Below, piece after piece: positions 10,465 through 20,002 of a stretch of 64,000 bases of DNA. The position numbers were made by a program, and so were the translations under genes. The stretch is from NCBI RefSeq assembly GCF_900115185.1, contig NZ_FOVN01000006.1, positions 122,430-186,429 of the forward strand. Direction: 5' to 3'. Every line of letters starts with the position of its first letter. Position 1 is the first letter of the stretch. The stretch comes from Algorimicrobium echini. Its GTDB lineage: Bacteria; Bacteroidota; Bacteroidia; Flavobacteriales; Flavobacteriaceae. The notes below the pieces were generated by a model that was not told where the DNA came from, ran no database searches, and saw nothing but the letters and a program-made list of their open reading frames with translations.

Positions 10465-11021
10465 CGCAAAGGGGCAAAGACGCAAAGTTGGATTACAGTG
10501 AGAATAAAAGGGTAAATGAGTTAAGGAATATCAATGCTGTTTGCTGAAAATTATTTTCTTCATTATTTTTTAGATAATCTAAATAAATAGAAACTATGAA
10601 TGAAAACGATATTTCAAAAGTTATAGTTGATGTTTGTTATCAAATTCATGTAGAAATTGGTCCAGGATTGTTAGAGTCTGTTTATGAAGAAATATTATAT
10701 CAAGAATTACTAAATGAAGGTATGATAGTTGAAAGACAAAAATTACTTCCAGTAGTCTGGAGAGGTCAAAAATTAAATTTGAATTATAGAACGGATTTAA
10801 GAGTTGAGAATAAAGTTATCATAGAAATTAAGTCGGTTCAAGAAATTCATCCAGTACATCCAAAACAATTGTTAACCTATTTAAAATTGTCAAAATTAAA
10901 ACTCGGTTTACTAATAAATTTTAATAGTCCTCTAATTAAAACAGGAATTACTAGAATTGTAAACGGTTTATAGTAAGTAATTTGATTTTGATTTTCAGAA
11001 AAGCAACTTTGCGCCTTTGCG
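10465..11021. mobile_element. GxxExxY gene bracketed by imperfect inverted repeats (putative small mobile or intron-like element)
   Basis: The left arm (10465-10490) consists of iterated GCAAAG units and ends CGCAAAGTTG; the right arm (11004-11021, CAACTTTGCGCCTTTGCG) is its complement with one iteration fewer. The 125-codon GxxExxY gene lies between them. The block sits between alaS and the GSCFA gene, both on the same strand, and starts 13 bases after the alaS stop codon. Mobility is inference; no transposase and no target duplication were recognised. Confidence 0.5.
10596..10973 (+). CDS. GxxExxY family protein, PD-(D/E)XK nuclease-like
   Basis: A 125-residue protein with the family-naming motif at G24-E27-Y30 (GPGLLESVYEE). 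Downstream, D67, E77-x-K79 and Q91 (TDLRV, IIEIKS, QLLTYLK) match the pattern of PD-(D/E)XK nuclease folds, so a nuclease activity is plausible but not demonstrated for the family. Such genes occur scattered and often in several copies in Bacteroidota. It lies alone between complementary GCAAAG-type repeats (10465-10490 and 11004-11021). Confidence 0.88.
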   Translation: MNENDISKVIVDVCYQIHVEIGPGLLESVYEEILYQELLNEGMIVERQKLLPVVWRGQKLNLNYRTDLRVENKVIIEIKSVQEIHPVHPKQLLTYLKLSKLKLGLLINFNSPLIKTGITRIVNGL

Positions 11022-11051
11022 AAAAAAAACAATTAAGAATAAATATCAGTA

Positions 11052-12023
11052 ATGAACCTCCAAACAAAAATCCCACTAAAACCACAGCCAAGTAATCAAA
11101 TAGATTATGATGCTAAAGTGCTTTTATTAGGGTCGTGTTTTGTTGAAAATATTGGTCAGAAATTAGATTATTTTAAATTTAGGAGTGTTCAAAATCCGTT
11201 TGGAATTTTATTTCACCCTTTGGCTATTGAAAATTTGATTTCAAATGCTGTCACTAGAAAGGTTTATAAAGAAGATGATGTCTTTTTTCACAATGAACAA
11301 TGGCATAGTTTTGAAGCGCATTCAATATTAAGTAGCGTTAGTAAGGAAGCTTTGTTAAGTAAACTGAATGAGCAGATTGAAATCACGCACGAACAAATTG
11401 TAAAAGCCTCTCATATTATTATAACATTAGGAACAGCTTGGGTGTATCGCGATATAGAAAGCAACACCGTTGTGGCTAACTGTCATAAAATTCCGCAGAA
11501 AAAATTCTTAAAAGAATTGTTGTCCGTAACCGATATATTAAAAAGTTTGCAAGTTTCTTTGCTACAGATTAAAAGCGTGAACCAATCTGCAGACATTATA
11601 TTTACGGTGTCGCCCATTAGACATTTAAAAGATGGTTTTATTGAGAATACACAAAGTAAAGCGCATCTTATAACTGCTATTCACGCACTATTAAATGAAA
11701 AAGCATCACCTAATAAAGGGCAATTGTATTATTTTCCTTCTTATGAAATAATGATGGATGAATTACGCGATTATCGTTTTTATGCTGATGATATGATTCA
11801 CCCAAACCAAACAGCTATACACTATATTTGGAATGCTTTTAAAAGAGTATGGGTTTCTGATGATGCCTTAAAGACGATGGATGAGGTTGATGCCATTCAA
11901 AGAGGGCTTCAGCACAAACCCTTTAATTCAAATTCAGAAGCGCATCAATTATTTCTTAAAAAACTTTCAGAAAAAAAGGTAAAATTAGAAACGAGCTTTC
12001 CGCATATAAGTTTTAAATTTTAA
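11052..12023 (+). CDS. GSCFA domain-containing protein
   Basis: A 323-residue protein with the defining motif GSCFVENIG near residue 28, followed by QNPFGILFHPLAIENL. The family is GDSL/SGNH-hydrolase-like: the Ser of GSC and a C-terminal D..H (DDMIHPNQTAIHYIW) would form the catalytic pair. The substrate is unknown. No signal peptide is seen. It probably once directly followed alaS; the GxxExxY block now separates them. Confidence 0.9.
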   Translation: MNLQTKIPLKPQPSNQIDYDAKVLLLGSCFVENIGQKLDYFKFRSVQNPFGILFHPLAIENLISNAVTRKVYKEDDVFFHNEQWHSFEAHSILSSVSKEALLSKLNEQIEITHEQIVKASHIIITLGTAWVYRDIESNTVVANCHKIPQKKFLKELLSVTDILKSLQVSLLQIKSVNQSADIIFTVSPIRHLKDGFIENTQSKAHLITAIHALLNEKASPNKGQLYYFPSYEIMMDELRDYRFYADDMIHPNQTAIHYIWNAFKRVWVSDDALKTMDEVDAIQRGLQHKPFNSNSEAHQLFLKKLSEKKVKLETSFPHISFKF

Positions 12024-12117
12024 TACCTTATTCCTAAATATACGTAATTCATCGTATTGACTTCAACCCGCTATTGTTGCAATTTTGGACTATTATTAAC
12101 AATAAACGAATTCAACA

Positions 12118-12645
12118 ATGAGAACTTTAAAACAATTTACCGTATTTGTGATGATGGCATCACTTGTTTCAATTACAGCTTGTAAAAGCGATGATGATGG
12201 AGGTGATCCAGCAGCATCAGGAGGAGCATCAGGTGTGATAACGGCTAAAATAGATGGAAATTCATTTCAGTCGTTGGAAATTACATCAACAGCTTCACAA
12301 GTTACAGCAGGTCCAAATACAACCGTAACTTTGCAGGGGAATTCTTCAACCCAAGGATTTAGTATAATTATTAATGCGTTTGATGGTGTTGGAACTTATG
12401 AAATAACCGATAGTAATGTTTTTATCGTGGCATCTTACATAGAGCCTAATGTTTCAAATCCGTCAGCAACGCAAACATGGAATGCGCCTTATCAAGATTC
12501 TGGCGTTGTGGGTGAAATAAAAGTTTCTGAAGATTCAGATACTAATATTAAAGGAACGTTCAGTTTTCAGTGTAAAAACGCAAATGACGATTCGGTGAAA
12601 AACATCACGGAAGGAACGTTTAATTTGACAAAGCAAATTTTCTAA
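12118..12645 (+). CDS. Putative lipoprotein, DUF6252-like
   Basis: A 175-residue protein with a lipoprotein signal ending ITAC (Cys23), followed by acidic KSDDD, a composition seen in surface-exported lipoproteins of this family. The mature part is a small beta-rich domain (VITAKIDGNSFQSLEIT, then ITEGTFNL at the end) resembling DUF6252-type flavobacterial lipoproteins; that family assignment is from memory and tentative. No neighbour indicates a role. Confidence 0.75.
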   Translation: MRTLKQFTVFVMMASLVSITACKSDDDGGDPAASGGASGVITAKIDGNSFQSLEITSTASQVTAGPNTTVTLQGNSSTQGFSIIINAFDGVGTYEITDSNVFIVASYIEPNVSNPSATQTWNAPYQDSGVVGEIKVSEDSDTNIKGTFSFQCKNANDDSVKNITEGTFNLTKQIF

Positions 12646-12887
12646 AAACGACATTTAAATCTTAACTAACAATATCTTGTTGTTGAGATGTGTGGATTGG
12701 GCGTGATGATACCATATTATTACGCTTAATCTTTTTTAAAAAGCAGTTGGTCGAAAAAATAATTGATGTCAGCCATATAGTTGTAATTTTAAAATGCTAT
12801 TAATTATTATATAATTAAACATCAATTATGCGAACTGCCAAAAGCAATTCCTAATTGGTGTTTTTTTTTGTTTAATAATTAGTAAAA

Positions 12888-13172
12888 ATGATTCTACTCT
12901 CAATTTTATACAGTCTAGTTCTGATACTAGTTATGGTTGCTATTTGGATATATATGCAAACACGAATATTCCAAAAAACAGTTGTAAAACAGAATGAAAT
13001 TTTGCAAGAAAATCTTGCTTTTAACCTAAAAAAATATGAGAACAATACTCAAAAATATACATTTTTAGAATCCTATAATAAAGAGTTGCTTAAAAAATTA
13101 TTTGGTATCACGCAGGACTTACTTATAGTAAAAAAAGCTATATTAGAAGATGCTATTAATGGATTTCTTTAA
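12888..13172 (+). CDS. Small membrane protein with coiled coil, function unknown
   Basis: A 94-residue ORF with one N-terminal transmembrane helix (about residues 2-24, LLSILYSLVLILVMVAIWIYM) and a charged helical remainder. It ends 31 bases before the histidine kinase gene on the same strand, so it may be the first gene of that operon. No family recognised. It is called a gene because of the clean membrane-helix-plus-coiled-coil pattern and position, but homology was not tested. Confidence 0.5.
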   Translation: MILLSILYSLVLILVMVAIWIYMQTRIFQKTVVKQNEILQENLAFNLKKYENNTQKYTFLESYNKELLKKLFGITQDLLIVKKAILEDAINGFL

Positions 13173-13203
13173 CTATTTTCACTACATAATTTAAACGGAA
13201 CTT

Positions 13204-15090
13204 ATGAATTATTTTATTTGTATTGTTTTAGTTCTTTTTAGTGCGACAATTTCTTGGGGCCAAAATCGTGCACAAGTTTATAATGATTCTGCACTAGATA
13301 TTTATAAAACCGATTCTAAAAAAGCCATTGTAATTTTAGAACAAGGGTTAATGATAGCGGAAAAAGAAGGTTCCAAAAAAGAAAAAGGTAGAATATTAAA
13401 TAGTCTAGGAATTGTTTATAGAGATTTGGGTGAGTTTGAAAAATCTAAAGAGCTTTCTCTAGAGTCTTTAAAGAATACTAATGATTCTCTGATAGTGGCA
13501 TCGGCCTATAATAATCTGGGTGTTGTAAATAGAAATTTGGGTTTTTATGAAGAAGCGGTTTCATTTTTAATTAAAGCTTTATCAATTTATGATGCCAAAG
13601 GTATGATGCGTGAATCTGCAGTTACAAATAATAATATTGGTATTGTTTATAGTTTTAATGATGTTTATGATAAAGCAGTAGAATATCACCTAAAGGCTAA
13701 AGGAGAATTCGAGAAACTAAATGATAAGAAAGGGGCTTCGGAAGCTTATAACAATATAGCTATTGTTTATGCTAACAATGGTGATTTAAAAAAAGCTTTA
13801 GAATATTTTAAATATTCATTAAAACTAGAAAGTGAGTTGAAAGATAAAAAGGGCGTTGCCGAATCTTTAAATAATATAGGAGGTGTCTATTATTATTTAG
13901 AGGAAGTCGATTCATCTCTTGTTTATTTTGAAAAATCCGCTGAATTGGAGAAAGAAATTGGAAATTATTCAGGTGTCGGATCCAGTTATAATAATATAGC
14001 GCAAGTTTTAATTGAAAAAAAAAGAGCGGTTAAAGCAAAACCTTACATTGATAGTGCTTTTGTTTATGCTCAAACTTATAAAGTAGTAGAAGACATTCAA
14101 GCTGCCCTACAAAACTATTCAGACTATTATCAAGCTAATAATCTGCCACAAAAAGCTTTGGAGTATTATAAACGTTTAACCAATTTTAAGGATAGTATTC
14201 AAAATTTGGATGTAAAAAATAAAATTGCTGAACTTGAAATTGAATATCAAACCGAAAAGAAAGAAAAGGAGATTTTAAAGCAACGTGCTGATTTAGCGGA
14301 AAAAGAACGGGATATCAGCGAAAAAAACAGCTTCATATTAGGTTTAGTTGGTTTGGCTACTGTAATATCATTACTAGGTTTTTTGGTTTATAATCAACAA
14401 AAGTTAAAAAACCGACAGCTTAAAAAGGAAAGTGAATTAAAAGAGGCCTTAATAAAAATTGAAACCCAAAATAGATTGCAGGATCAAAGGCTGCGAATTA
14501 GTCGCGATTTGCATGATAATATTGGTGCGCAATTAACCTTTATAATTTCCTCTTTAGATAATTTAAAATATGGGTTTAAACTTCCAGATAATTTAACCGC
14601 TAAATTAGAAACCATCAGCCAGTTTACAACTGCCACAATTTATGAGCTTCGCGATACAATTTGGGCCATGAATAAAACTGAAATTTCCTTTGAAGATTTA
14701 CAATCTAGAATATCTAACTTCATTGAAAAAGCAAATTCTTCATCAGATGCTATTACCTTTAATTTCCGTGTGGATCAAGATGTTGATTCCAATAAGTTAT
14801 TTACTTCTGTTCAGGGTATGAATATCTATCGTATCATTCAAGAATCTGTTAATAATGCTTTAAAATATGCAAAAGCATCTATTATTAATGTTCAATTTTT
14901 ATCTAAAAATCATCAATTTGAAATGACCATTACTGATAATGGAATAGGATTTAATCCCGATGAGGTTTTGGGTGGAAATGGACTCCTAAATATCAAGAAA
15001 CGTACGCATGAATTAGATGCAGAATTGGAAATTATCAGCTCTGAAAATAAAGGTACAACCATACGTGTTTTTAAAATTCTAAATACGTAA
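13204..15090 (+). CDS. TPR-containing sensor histidine kinase (HisKA_3 type)
   Basis: A 628-residue protein: signal peptide (1-19, ending SWG), about seven tetratricopeptide repeats (residues 60-330; recurrent AYNNLGVV and SLNNIGGVY motifs), a coiled coil, one transmembrane helix (376-396), a HisKA_3 box (RISRDLHDNIGAQL, phospho-acceptor His437) and a HATPase domain (N-box IIQESVNNALKYAKA, G1 box DNGIGF). The TPRs face the periplasm and presumably sense a protein or peptide. The LuxR-type response regulator at 15147 is the obvious partner, 56 bases downstream. Confidence 0.94.
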   Translation: MNYFICIVLVLFSATISWGQNRAQVYNDSALDIYKTDSKKAIVILEQGLMIAEKEGSKKEKGRILNSLGIVYRDLGEFEKSKELSLESLKNTNDSLIVASAYNNLGVVNRNLGFYEEAVSFLIKALSIYDAKGMMRESAVTNNNIGIVYSFNDVYDKAVEYHLKAKGEFEKLNDKKGASEAYNNIAIVYANNGDLKKALEYFKYSLKLESELKDKKGVAESLNNIGGVYYYLEEVDSSLVYFEKSAELEKEIGNYSGVGSSYNNIAQVLIEKKRAVKAKPYIDSAFVYAQTYKVVEDIQAALQNYSDYYQANNLPQKALEYYKRLTNFKDSIQNLDVKNKIAELEIEYQTEKKEKEILKQRADLAEKERDISEKNSFILGLVGLATVISLLGFLVYNQQKLKNRQLKKESELKEALIKIETQNRLQDQRLRISRDLHDNIGAQLTFIISSLDNLKYGFKLPDNLTAKLETISQFTTATIYELRDTIWAMNKTEISFEDLQSRISNFIEKANSSSDAITFNFRVDQDVDSNKLFTSVQGMNIYRIIQESVNNALKYAKASIINVQFLSKNHQFEMTITDNGIGFNPDEVLGGNGLLNIKKRTHELDAELEIISSENKGTTIRVFKILNT

Positions 15091-15146
15091 AGTGTCGTAT
15101 AGCATCTAATCTGTGGAATTCCTATATTTAGTAAAAACCAACTATC

Positions 15147-15797
15147 ATGAAAATTAAAATAGCCATTGTTGATGATAATTCTTTTCTAATAAAAGCCGTT
15201 ACTGAAAAATTATCTTTTTTTGAAGATTTAGAGGTGAAATTTACAGCTACCCATGGTTCAGATTTATTACTTAAATTAAGTGAAAATCATAATTTAGATT
15301 TAATTCTAATGGATATTGAAATGCCTATTTTAAACGGTATCGAATCGACTGAAATTGTCAAACAAAAATATCCGCATATTAAAATTATTATGCTCACAGT
15401 TTTTGATAATGATGAAAATATTTTTAATGCTATTAAAGCAGGAGCAGATGGCTATTTGTTAAAAGAAATTAATGCCAAAGATTTATATGATGGCATTCAA
15501 GAAACTATAAATGGAGGTGCTGCAATGAATCCATCAATAGCTATGAAAACGCTTAAATTACTACGAAACCCAATAAATATTGAAAATAAAATAGATCAAG
15601 ATGTTATTAAATTAACACAGCGTGAAGTTGAAGTGTTAGAGCAATTAAGTAAAGGTTTGAGTTATAATTTAATTGCCGAAAATTTAATCTTATCTGTAGG
15701 AACTGTTAGAAAACACATTGAAAATATTTACAAAAAATTACAAGTACATAATAAACTAGAAGCCGTTAGCAAGGCCAAAAAAAACAATCTCATTTAA
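15147..15797 (+). CDS. NarL/FixJ-type response regulator
   Basis: A 216-residue protein with an N-terminal receiver domain (VDDN at 8-11, phospho-acceptor D56 in MDIEMP, conserved Thr and Lys in MLTVF and LLKEI) and a C-terminal LuxR helix-turn-helix (LTQREVEVLEQLSKG, then VGTVRKHIENIYKKL). All key residues are intact. It follows the HisKA_3 kinase gene and is its likely partner, acting as a DNA-binding regulator. Targets are unknown. Confidence 0.95.
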   Translation: MKIKIAIVDDNSFLIKAVTEKLSFFEDLEVKFTATHGSDLLLKLSENHNLDLILMDIEMPILNGIESTEIVKQKYPHIKIIMLTVFDNDENIFNAIKAGADGYLLKEINAKDLYDGIQETINGGAAMNPSIAMKTLKLLRNPINIENKIDQDVIKLTQREVEVLEQLSKGLSYNLIAENLILSVGTVRKHIENIYKKLQVHNKLEAVSKAKKNNLI

Positions 15798-15845
15798 TAT
15801 GTTGAGCCTCAATAAGGACGATTTATTTTTTTTGTACATTCGTAT

Positions 15846-16460
15846 ATGAGAAAAATTTTATTTGGAGTTGCTATTACGCTAATCGTACTTTTTACCCTTA
15901 AGTATTGTGGTGATAAAAAAGAAAATCAAGCAACACTTAAAGAAAGCTCTGCGCTTATTCAAGAGCAAATAAAAAATGTCGGTAAATTAATTGTTACCGA
16001 AGGCCATTTTAGTCAAGTTCTAAACTATACGAACTCAAAAGAATTATTTGGTAGTTATCTCACATCTAATAAAAAGGCTTTGGTAGTTGTAAATGCCGAT
16101 GTTTTTATTTCTTATGATTTAAGTGAAATTGAGTATGATATTAACCAAACTACCAAAACCTTAACTATTTTAAGTGTTCCTAAAGAAGAAATTAAAATAA
16201 TTCCTGATTTGGAATATTATGATATTGAAGCAGATTTTTTCAATCCCTTTGAAGCTGAAGATTATAATAATATTAAAGAGTTGGTAAAAAAAACGTTAAT
16301 AAAAAAATTGGATAAGTCTGATATGAAATCCAATGCACAGAACAGACTAATAAGTGAGTTGTCTAAATTTTATATTCTAACAAACTCTTTGGGCTGGACC
16401 CTTGAATATAATGGTGCCGAAATTACCAATCAAGAAGCTATAAATAAGTTCAAGTTATAG
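15846..16460 (+). CDS. DUF4230 domain-containing membrane-anchored protein
   Basis: A 204-residue protein with an N-terminal membrane helix (about 4-20) and a DUF4230 domain (ALVVVNADVFISYDLSEIEYDI, then IPDLEYYDIEADFFNPFEAEDYN). Function unknown. It follows the two-component pair by 48 bases and may belong to its transcript. Its 3' end overlaps the convergent rhodanese gene by 6 bases. Confidence 0.85.
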   Translation: MRKILFGVAITLIVLFTLKYCGDKKENQATLKESSALIQEQIKNVGKLIVTEGHFSQVLNYTNSKELFGSYLTSNKKALVVVNADVFISYDLSEIEYDINQTTKTLTILSVPKEEIKIIPDLEYYDIEADFFNPFEAEDYNNIKELVKKTLIKKLDKSDMKSNAQNRLISELSKFYILTNSLGWTLEYNGAEITNQEAINKFKL

Positions 16461-16760
16461 TCGGTTTTGTAATTTTACCCAGCCTCCACCATTTGTTGCA
16501 TCAATATTTTGGAGATTCAGGTATTTTGCAGCTTTAGCTGAACGCACGCCACTCTCACAACAAACAACAATAGGTTTTTTTAATTGTTTCACTTCTTCAA
16601 TTCTGTTTTTAAGCTCATCCAAAGGAATATGTACAGCTCTTTCAATATGTCCATTGTCCCATTCGTGTTTGTTCCTAACATCTAAAATGGTTGCACCATT
16701 ATCTAAATACATCTGAACCTGACGTTTTTTCACGCCAAATATAAAATCAAAAAACCCCAT
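16455..16760 (-). CDS. Rhodanese-like domain protein
   Basis: A 101-residue single rhodanese domain. The active-site loop reads CESGVRS with Cys68 as the catalytic cysteine; the start of the fold is ATILDVRNKHEWDNGHI. Single-domain rhodaneses act in the cytoplasm as persulfide carriers or sulfurtransferases; the specific acceptor is not indicated. It is convergent with the DUF4230 gene and divergent from the TetR gene. Confidence 0.93.
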   Translation of the reverse strand: MGFFDFIFGVKKRQVQMYLDNGATILDVRNKHEWDNGHIERAVHIPLDELKNRIEEVKQLKKPIVVCCESGVRSAKAAKYLNLQNIDATNGGGWVKLQNRL

Positions 16761-16833
16761 AGTCTATCTTTTTATTTACATTTACACATAAAAGGTAGTT
16801 AATAAATATTATTTAATCAAATGCAATAGCAAT

Positions 16834-17403
16834 TTGAAATCAGAAACTAGAAAAGAGGAAATTATAAAAACAGCAGCTAAACTTTTTAAAGAAAAGGGTT
16901 ATAGTGCAGTTACCATGCGCGATATAGCAACAGCAATGGGGATAAAAGCAGCTAGTTTATACAATCATATTAGCTCCAAACAAGAAATTTTAAAAGATAT
17001 TATAATCTCGCTTGCAGAAGCATTTACCGAAGGAATGCAGCAAATTAAATCATCTCATATTTCAACCATTCAAAAAGTTCAAGCTGTTATAAAATTGCAT
17101 GTAGATATCACTGCTAAAAACACCTATGGTATGGCTTCTCTAAATAATGATTGGATGCATTTGGAAGACGAAAGAGGTTATTATTTAGCTTTGCGAAATG
17201 GATATGAAGCCGATTTTAGAAGCATTATAGATGAAGGTATGCGTCGAAATGAAATATGTAATGGTAACGTGGAGATCATCATTTTTTCTATACTATCCAC
17301 ATTACGCTCTCTATATCTTTGGATTCCTAAAAAGGAGGATGTCTCGCCTCAAGAACTGTCAGATAATTTAAGTAGTATCTTAATCAGTGGAATTAACAAA
17401 TAG
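16834..17403 (+). CDS. TetR/AcrR family regulator, probable PaaR-type repressor of the paa operon
   Basis: A 189-residue protein with an N-terminal TetR helix-turn-helix (AAKLFKEKGYSAVTMRDIATAMGIKAASLYNHISSK). The start is TTG at 16834: no in-frame ATG lies upstream, and the next internal ATG would cut into the helix-turn-helix. It sits directly before the paa genes, separated by 67 bases containing a perfect palindrome, so it probably represses paa and perhaps itself, with phenylacetyl-CoA or a related thioester as inducer. The ligand is inferred from PaaR-type regulators in other bacteria. Confidence 0.88.
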   Translation: MKSETRKEEIIKTAAKLFKEKGYSAVTMRDIATAMGIKAASLYNHISSKQEILKDIIISLAEAFTEGMQQIKSSHISTIQKVQAVIKLHVDITAKNTYGMASLNNDWMHLEDERGYYLALRNGYEADFRSIIDEGMRRNEICNGNVEIIIFSILSTLRSLYLWIPKKEDVSPQELSDNLSSILISGINK

Positions 17404-17419
17404 TTAGCATAATATTTTG

Positions 17420-17427
17420 TAAATTTG
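17420..17427 (+). promoter_or_regulatory. Predicted -7 box of the paa operon
   Basis: TAAATTTG matches the Bacteroidota consensus TAnnTTTG. No clear TTG -33 element was found at the usual spacing. Transcription would start about 7 bases downstream, inside the palindrome at 17433-17454. Confidence 0.5.
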
Positions 17428-17432
17428 TATCC

Positions 17433-17454
17433 CAAACTAACAGTTGTTAGTTTG
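17433..17454. promoter_or_regulatory. Perfect palindromic operator, probable TetR/PaaR binding site
   Basis: Two 10-base arms (CAAACTAACA and its exact reverse complement) are separated by GT. It lies between the TetR gene and paaE, 16 bases before the paaE start codon and just downstream of the predicted -7 box, an ideal place for steric repression. No second copy was noticed elsewhere in the window by eye. Confidence 0.7.
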
Positions 17455-17470
17455 TAGTATAAATTAAAAT

Positions 17471-18544
17471 ATGGCAGATTTTTACAACATAAAAGTTGCG
17501 GATATATACAAGGAAACAAAAGATACGGTTGTTATTTCTTTTGATGTTCCTGACAATTTAAAACCTAAATTCCATTTTAAACAAGGCCAACACCTTACCT
17601 TGCGTAAGGAAATAAATGGTGAAGATATTCGTAGAAATTATTCCCTTTGCTCCAGTCCTTTGGATAACGAATGGAAAGTGGCAGTTAAGACAATAAGAGG
17701 TGGTGTATTCTCTAATTACGCATTCAATTCTTTAAAAAAAGGCGATGAACTCCAGGTTATGGCACCTCATGGTGAATTTTATGTAGATTGCGAGCCTGAA
17801 AGTTCTAACAACTATATAGCCTTTGCAGCAGGAAGTGGAATAACACCCATGTTGTCCATAATTAAAACACATTTGCGTTCGGAGCCAAACAGCACATTCA
17901 AACTGTTTTATTTGAATAGAACCGTTAAATCCATTATCTTTAAAGAAGAAATAGAACAGTTGAAAAATGAATTTTTTGGGCGGTTTCAGGTATTTTACTT
18001 TTTAACTAAAGAACAACGTGATATTCCGTTTTTAAATGGTCGTTTTAATAAAGAAAAGCTAGCAGTTTTAACCCAACGGTTTATTGATATTCCAGATACG
18101 AACCATGCATTTATTTGTGGGCCACAAGAGATGATTTTCTTAATTCGTGATGAATTGCAAGCTGCTGGGATGGCAAAAGAAAAAATTCATTATGAATTGT
18201 TTTTTTCTGGAAGTTCGGAAGAAGAAAACAGACATATTGCAGAAGTTCTTGACGAAAAGGTGGATGGTACACAAGTTACCATTATCGATGGTGGAAAAGA
18301 ATTTCATTTTATTATGGATGATGATTTCGATAATATTTTGGATGGTGCTTTAGCTGCTGGAGCCGATTTGCCATTTGCTTGCAAAGGAGGTGTTTGTAGC
18401 ACCTGTAAATGTCAAGTAATTGAAGGTTCGGTTAAAATGAAAGTCAATTACGCACTTGAAGAAAAAGAAGTGGCACAAAATTATGTGTTAAGTTGTCAAG
18501 CTGTGCCAACAACCGGTAAAGTGGTGGTTGATTTCGATGTTTAA
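17471..18544 (+). CDS. paaE: 1,2-phenylacetyl-CoA epoxidase reductase subunit PaaE
   Basis: A 357-residue flavin and iron-sulfur reductase: FAD-binding motif [13 protein letters not shown]-binding GSGITPM and CGPQEM, and a C-terminal plant-type 2Fe-2S ferredoxin domain (CKGGVCSTC, final cysteine in LSCQ). It passes electrons from NAD(P)H to the PaaA di-iron site. In E. coli paaE is the last epoxidase gene; here it is the first, right behind the operator. Confidence 0.96.
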   Translation: MADFYNIKVADIYKETKDTVVISFDVPDNLKPKFHFKQGQHLTLRKEINGEDIRRNYSLCSSPLDNEWKVAVKTIRGGVFSNYAFNSLKKGDELQVMAPHGEFYVDCEPESSNNYIAFAAGSGITPMLSIIKTHLRSEPNSTFKLFYLNRTVKSIIFKEEIEQLKNEFFGRFQVFYFLTKEQRDIPFLNGRFNKEKLAVLTQRFIDIPDTNHAFICGPQEMIFLIRDELQAAGMAKEKIHYELFFSGSSEEENRHIAEVLDEKVDGTQVTIIDGGKEFHFIMDDDFDNILDGALAAGADLPFACKGGVCSTCKCQVIEGSVKMKVNYALEEKEVAQNYVLSCQAVPTTGKVVVDFDV

Positions 18545-18561
18545 TAAAAAAACAAAATGCT

Positions 18562-19518
18562 ATGAGTGAAGAACAAGTAAAAAATCTAGAAAAACAATTT
18601 GAAGCACGAATTGCGCGTGACGAAAAAATTGAGCCTAAAGATTGGATGCCAGAAAAATACAGGCAAACCCATATTAGACAAATGTCTCAACATGCACATT
18701 CTGAAATTGTTGGTATGTTGCCTGAAGGGAATTGGATTACCAGAGCCCCTTCTTTAAGACGCAAAGTAGCCTTGTTGGCTAAAGTACAGGATGAAGCTGG
18801 TCACGGGTTGTATTTGTATTCAGCCTGCGAAACATTAGGGGTTTCTCGTGATGAATTATACGAACAATTGCATTCCGGAAAAGCCAAATACTCATCCATA
18901 TTTAACTACCCAACAGTTACTTGGGCTGATATGGGAGCTATTGGATGGTTGGTAGATGGTGCAGCCATAATTAATCAAGTGCCACTATGTAGCACGTCTT
19001 TCGGGCCTTATGCACGTGCAATGGTTCGTGTTTGTAAAGAAGAAAGTTTTCATCAACGTCAAGGTTATGAAATCATGATAAAACTAGCAAATGGAACACC
19101 AGAACAAAAAGAAATGGCTCAAGACGCTCTCAATCGCTGGTGGTGGCCAAGTCTAATGATGTTAGGGCCAACTGATGCTGAATCCATTCATACCGAACAA
19201 TCCATGAAATGGAAATTAAAAAGAAAATCGAATGATGATTTACGCCAGCAGTTCATAGATCAAACCGTTCCACAAGCTGATTTAATTGGACTTACTATTC
19301 CAGACCCTGATTTAAAGTGGAATGAAGAACGAGGAAGTTATGATTTTGGCGAAATTGATTGGGATGAATTTTGGCAAGTTGTTAAAGGTCATGGCCCAAT
19401 GAATAAGGAGCGCATGAAAGCACGAGTTGGTGCTTGGGAACGTGGTGAATGGGTACGCGATGCGGCCATGGCATATTCTGAAAAGCAACAAGAACGTAAA
19501 GAAAAACAAGCAATTTAG
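18562..19518 (+). CDS. paaA: 1,2-phenylacetyl-CoA epoxidase catalytic subunit PaaA
   Basis: A 318-residue ferritin-like di-iron oxygenase subunit that epoxidises the aromatic ring of phenylacetyl-CoA. Di-iron ligand motifs are present ([17 protein letters not shown] and [12 protein letters not shown]). Length matches the family (about 310). It starts 17 bases after paaE. A short hairpin (19537-19550) lies between paaA and paaB. Confidence 0.97.
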   Translation: MSEEQVKNLEKQFEARIARDEKIEPKDWMPEKYRQTHIRQMSQHAHSEIVGMLPEGNWITRAPSLRRKVALLAKVQDEAGHGLYLYSACETLGVSRDELYEQLHSGKAKYSSIFNYPTVTWADMGAIGWLVDGAAIINQVPLCSTSFGPYARAMVRVCKEESFHQRQGYEIMIKLANGTPEQKEMAQDALNRWWWPSLMMLGPTDAESIHTEQSMKWKLKRKSNDDLRQQFIDQTVPQADLIGLTIPDPDLKWNEERGSYDFGEIDWDEFWQVVKGHGPMNKERMKARVGAWERGEWVRDAAMAYSEKQQERKEKQAI

Positions 19519-19576
19519 TAATTTATGATTGATAAGTTCTGATTTCAGAATCAACAATCAACAATAAATAATAATT

Positions 19577-19867
19577 ATGTCTGATAAAAAAAACTGGCCA
19601 CTTTGGGAAGTCTTCGTAAGAAGTAAAAATGGTTTAGAACATCGTCATTTTGGAAGTCTTCATGCAGCAGATGCTGAAATGGCTCTTGAAAACGCACGGG
19701 ATGTCTATACAAGACGCAATGAAGGTGTGAGCATATGGGTGGTAGAATCAAATAATATTACAGCCTCAAATCCAGAGCACAATGGCGAATTATTTGAACC
19801 AGCACAAGATAAGGTTTATCGCCATCCCACTTTTTATGAGTTACCAGACGAAGTGAAATACATGTAA
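19577..19867 (+). CDS. paaB: 1,2-phenylacetyl-CoA epoxidase subunit PaaB
   Basis: A 96-residue protein beginning WPLWEVFVRSKNGLEHRHFGSLHAADAEMAL, the conserved core of PaaB, the small structural subunit that bridges PaaAC heterodimers. Length agrees with the family. Located between paaA and paaC. Confidence 0.96.
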   Translation: MSDKKNWPLWEVFVRSKNGLEHRHFGSLHAADAEMALENARDVYTRRNEGVSIWVVESNNITASNPEHNGELFEPAQDKVYRHPTFYELPDEVKYM

Positions 19868-20002
19868 CATTCGTGTAATACAGGAAATCGAAGATTCCGT
19901 AAAGCTAATCTCATTAAGTTTTTATGAATTGTTCTCTTGATGTTTCAGATTTTTAAAATATCAAGAAAACAAAAAAAATATCCACTTACGTGGACAGTAA
20001 AA

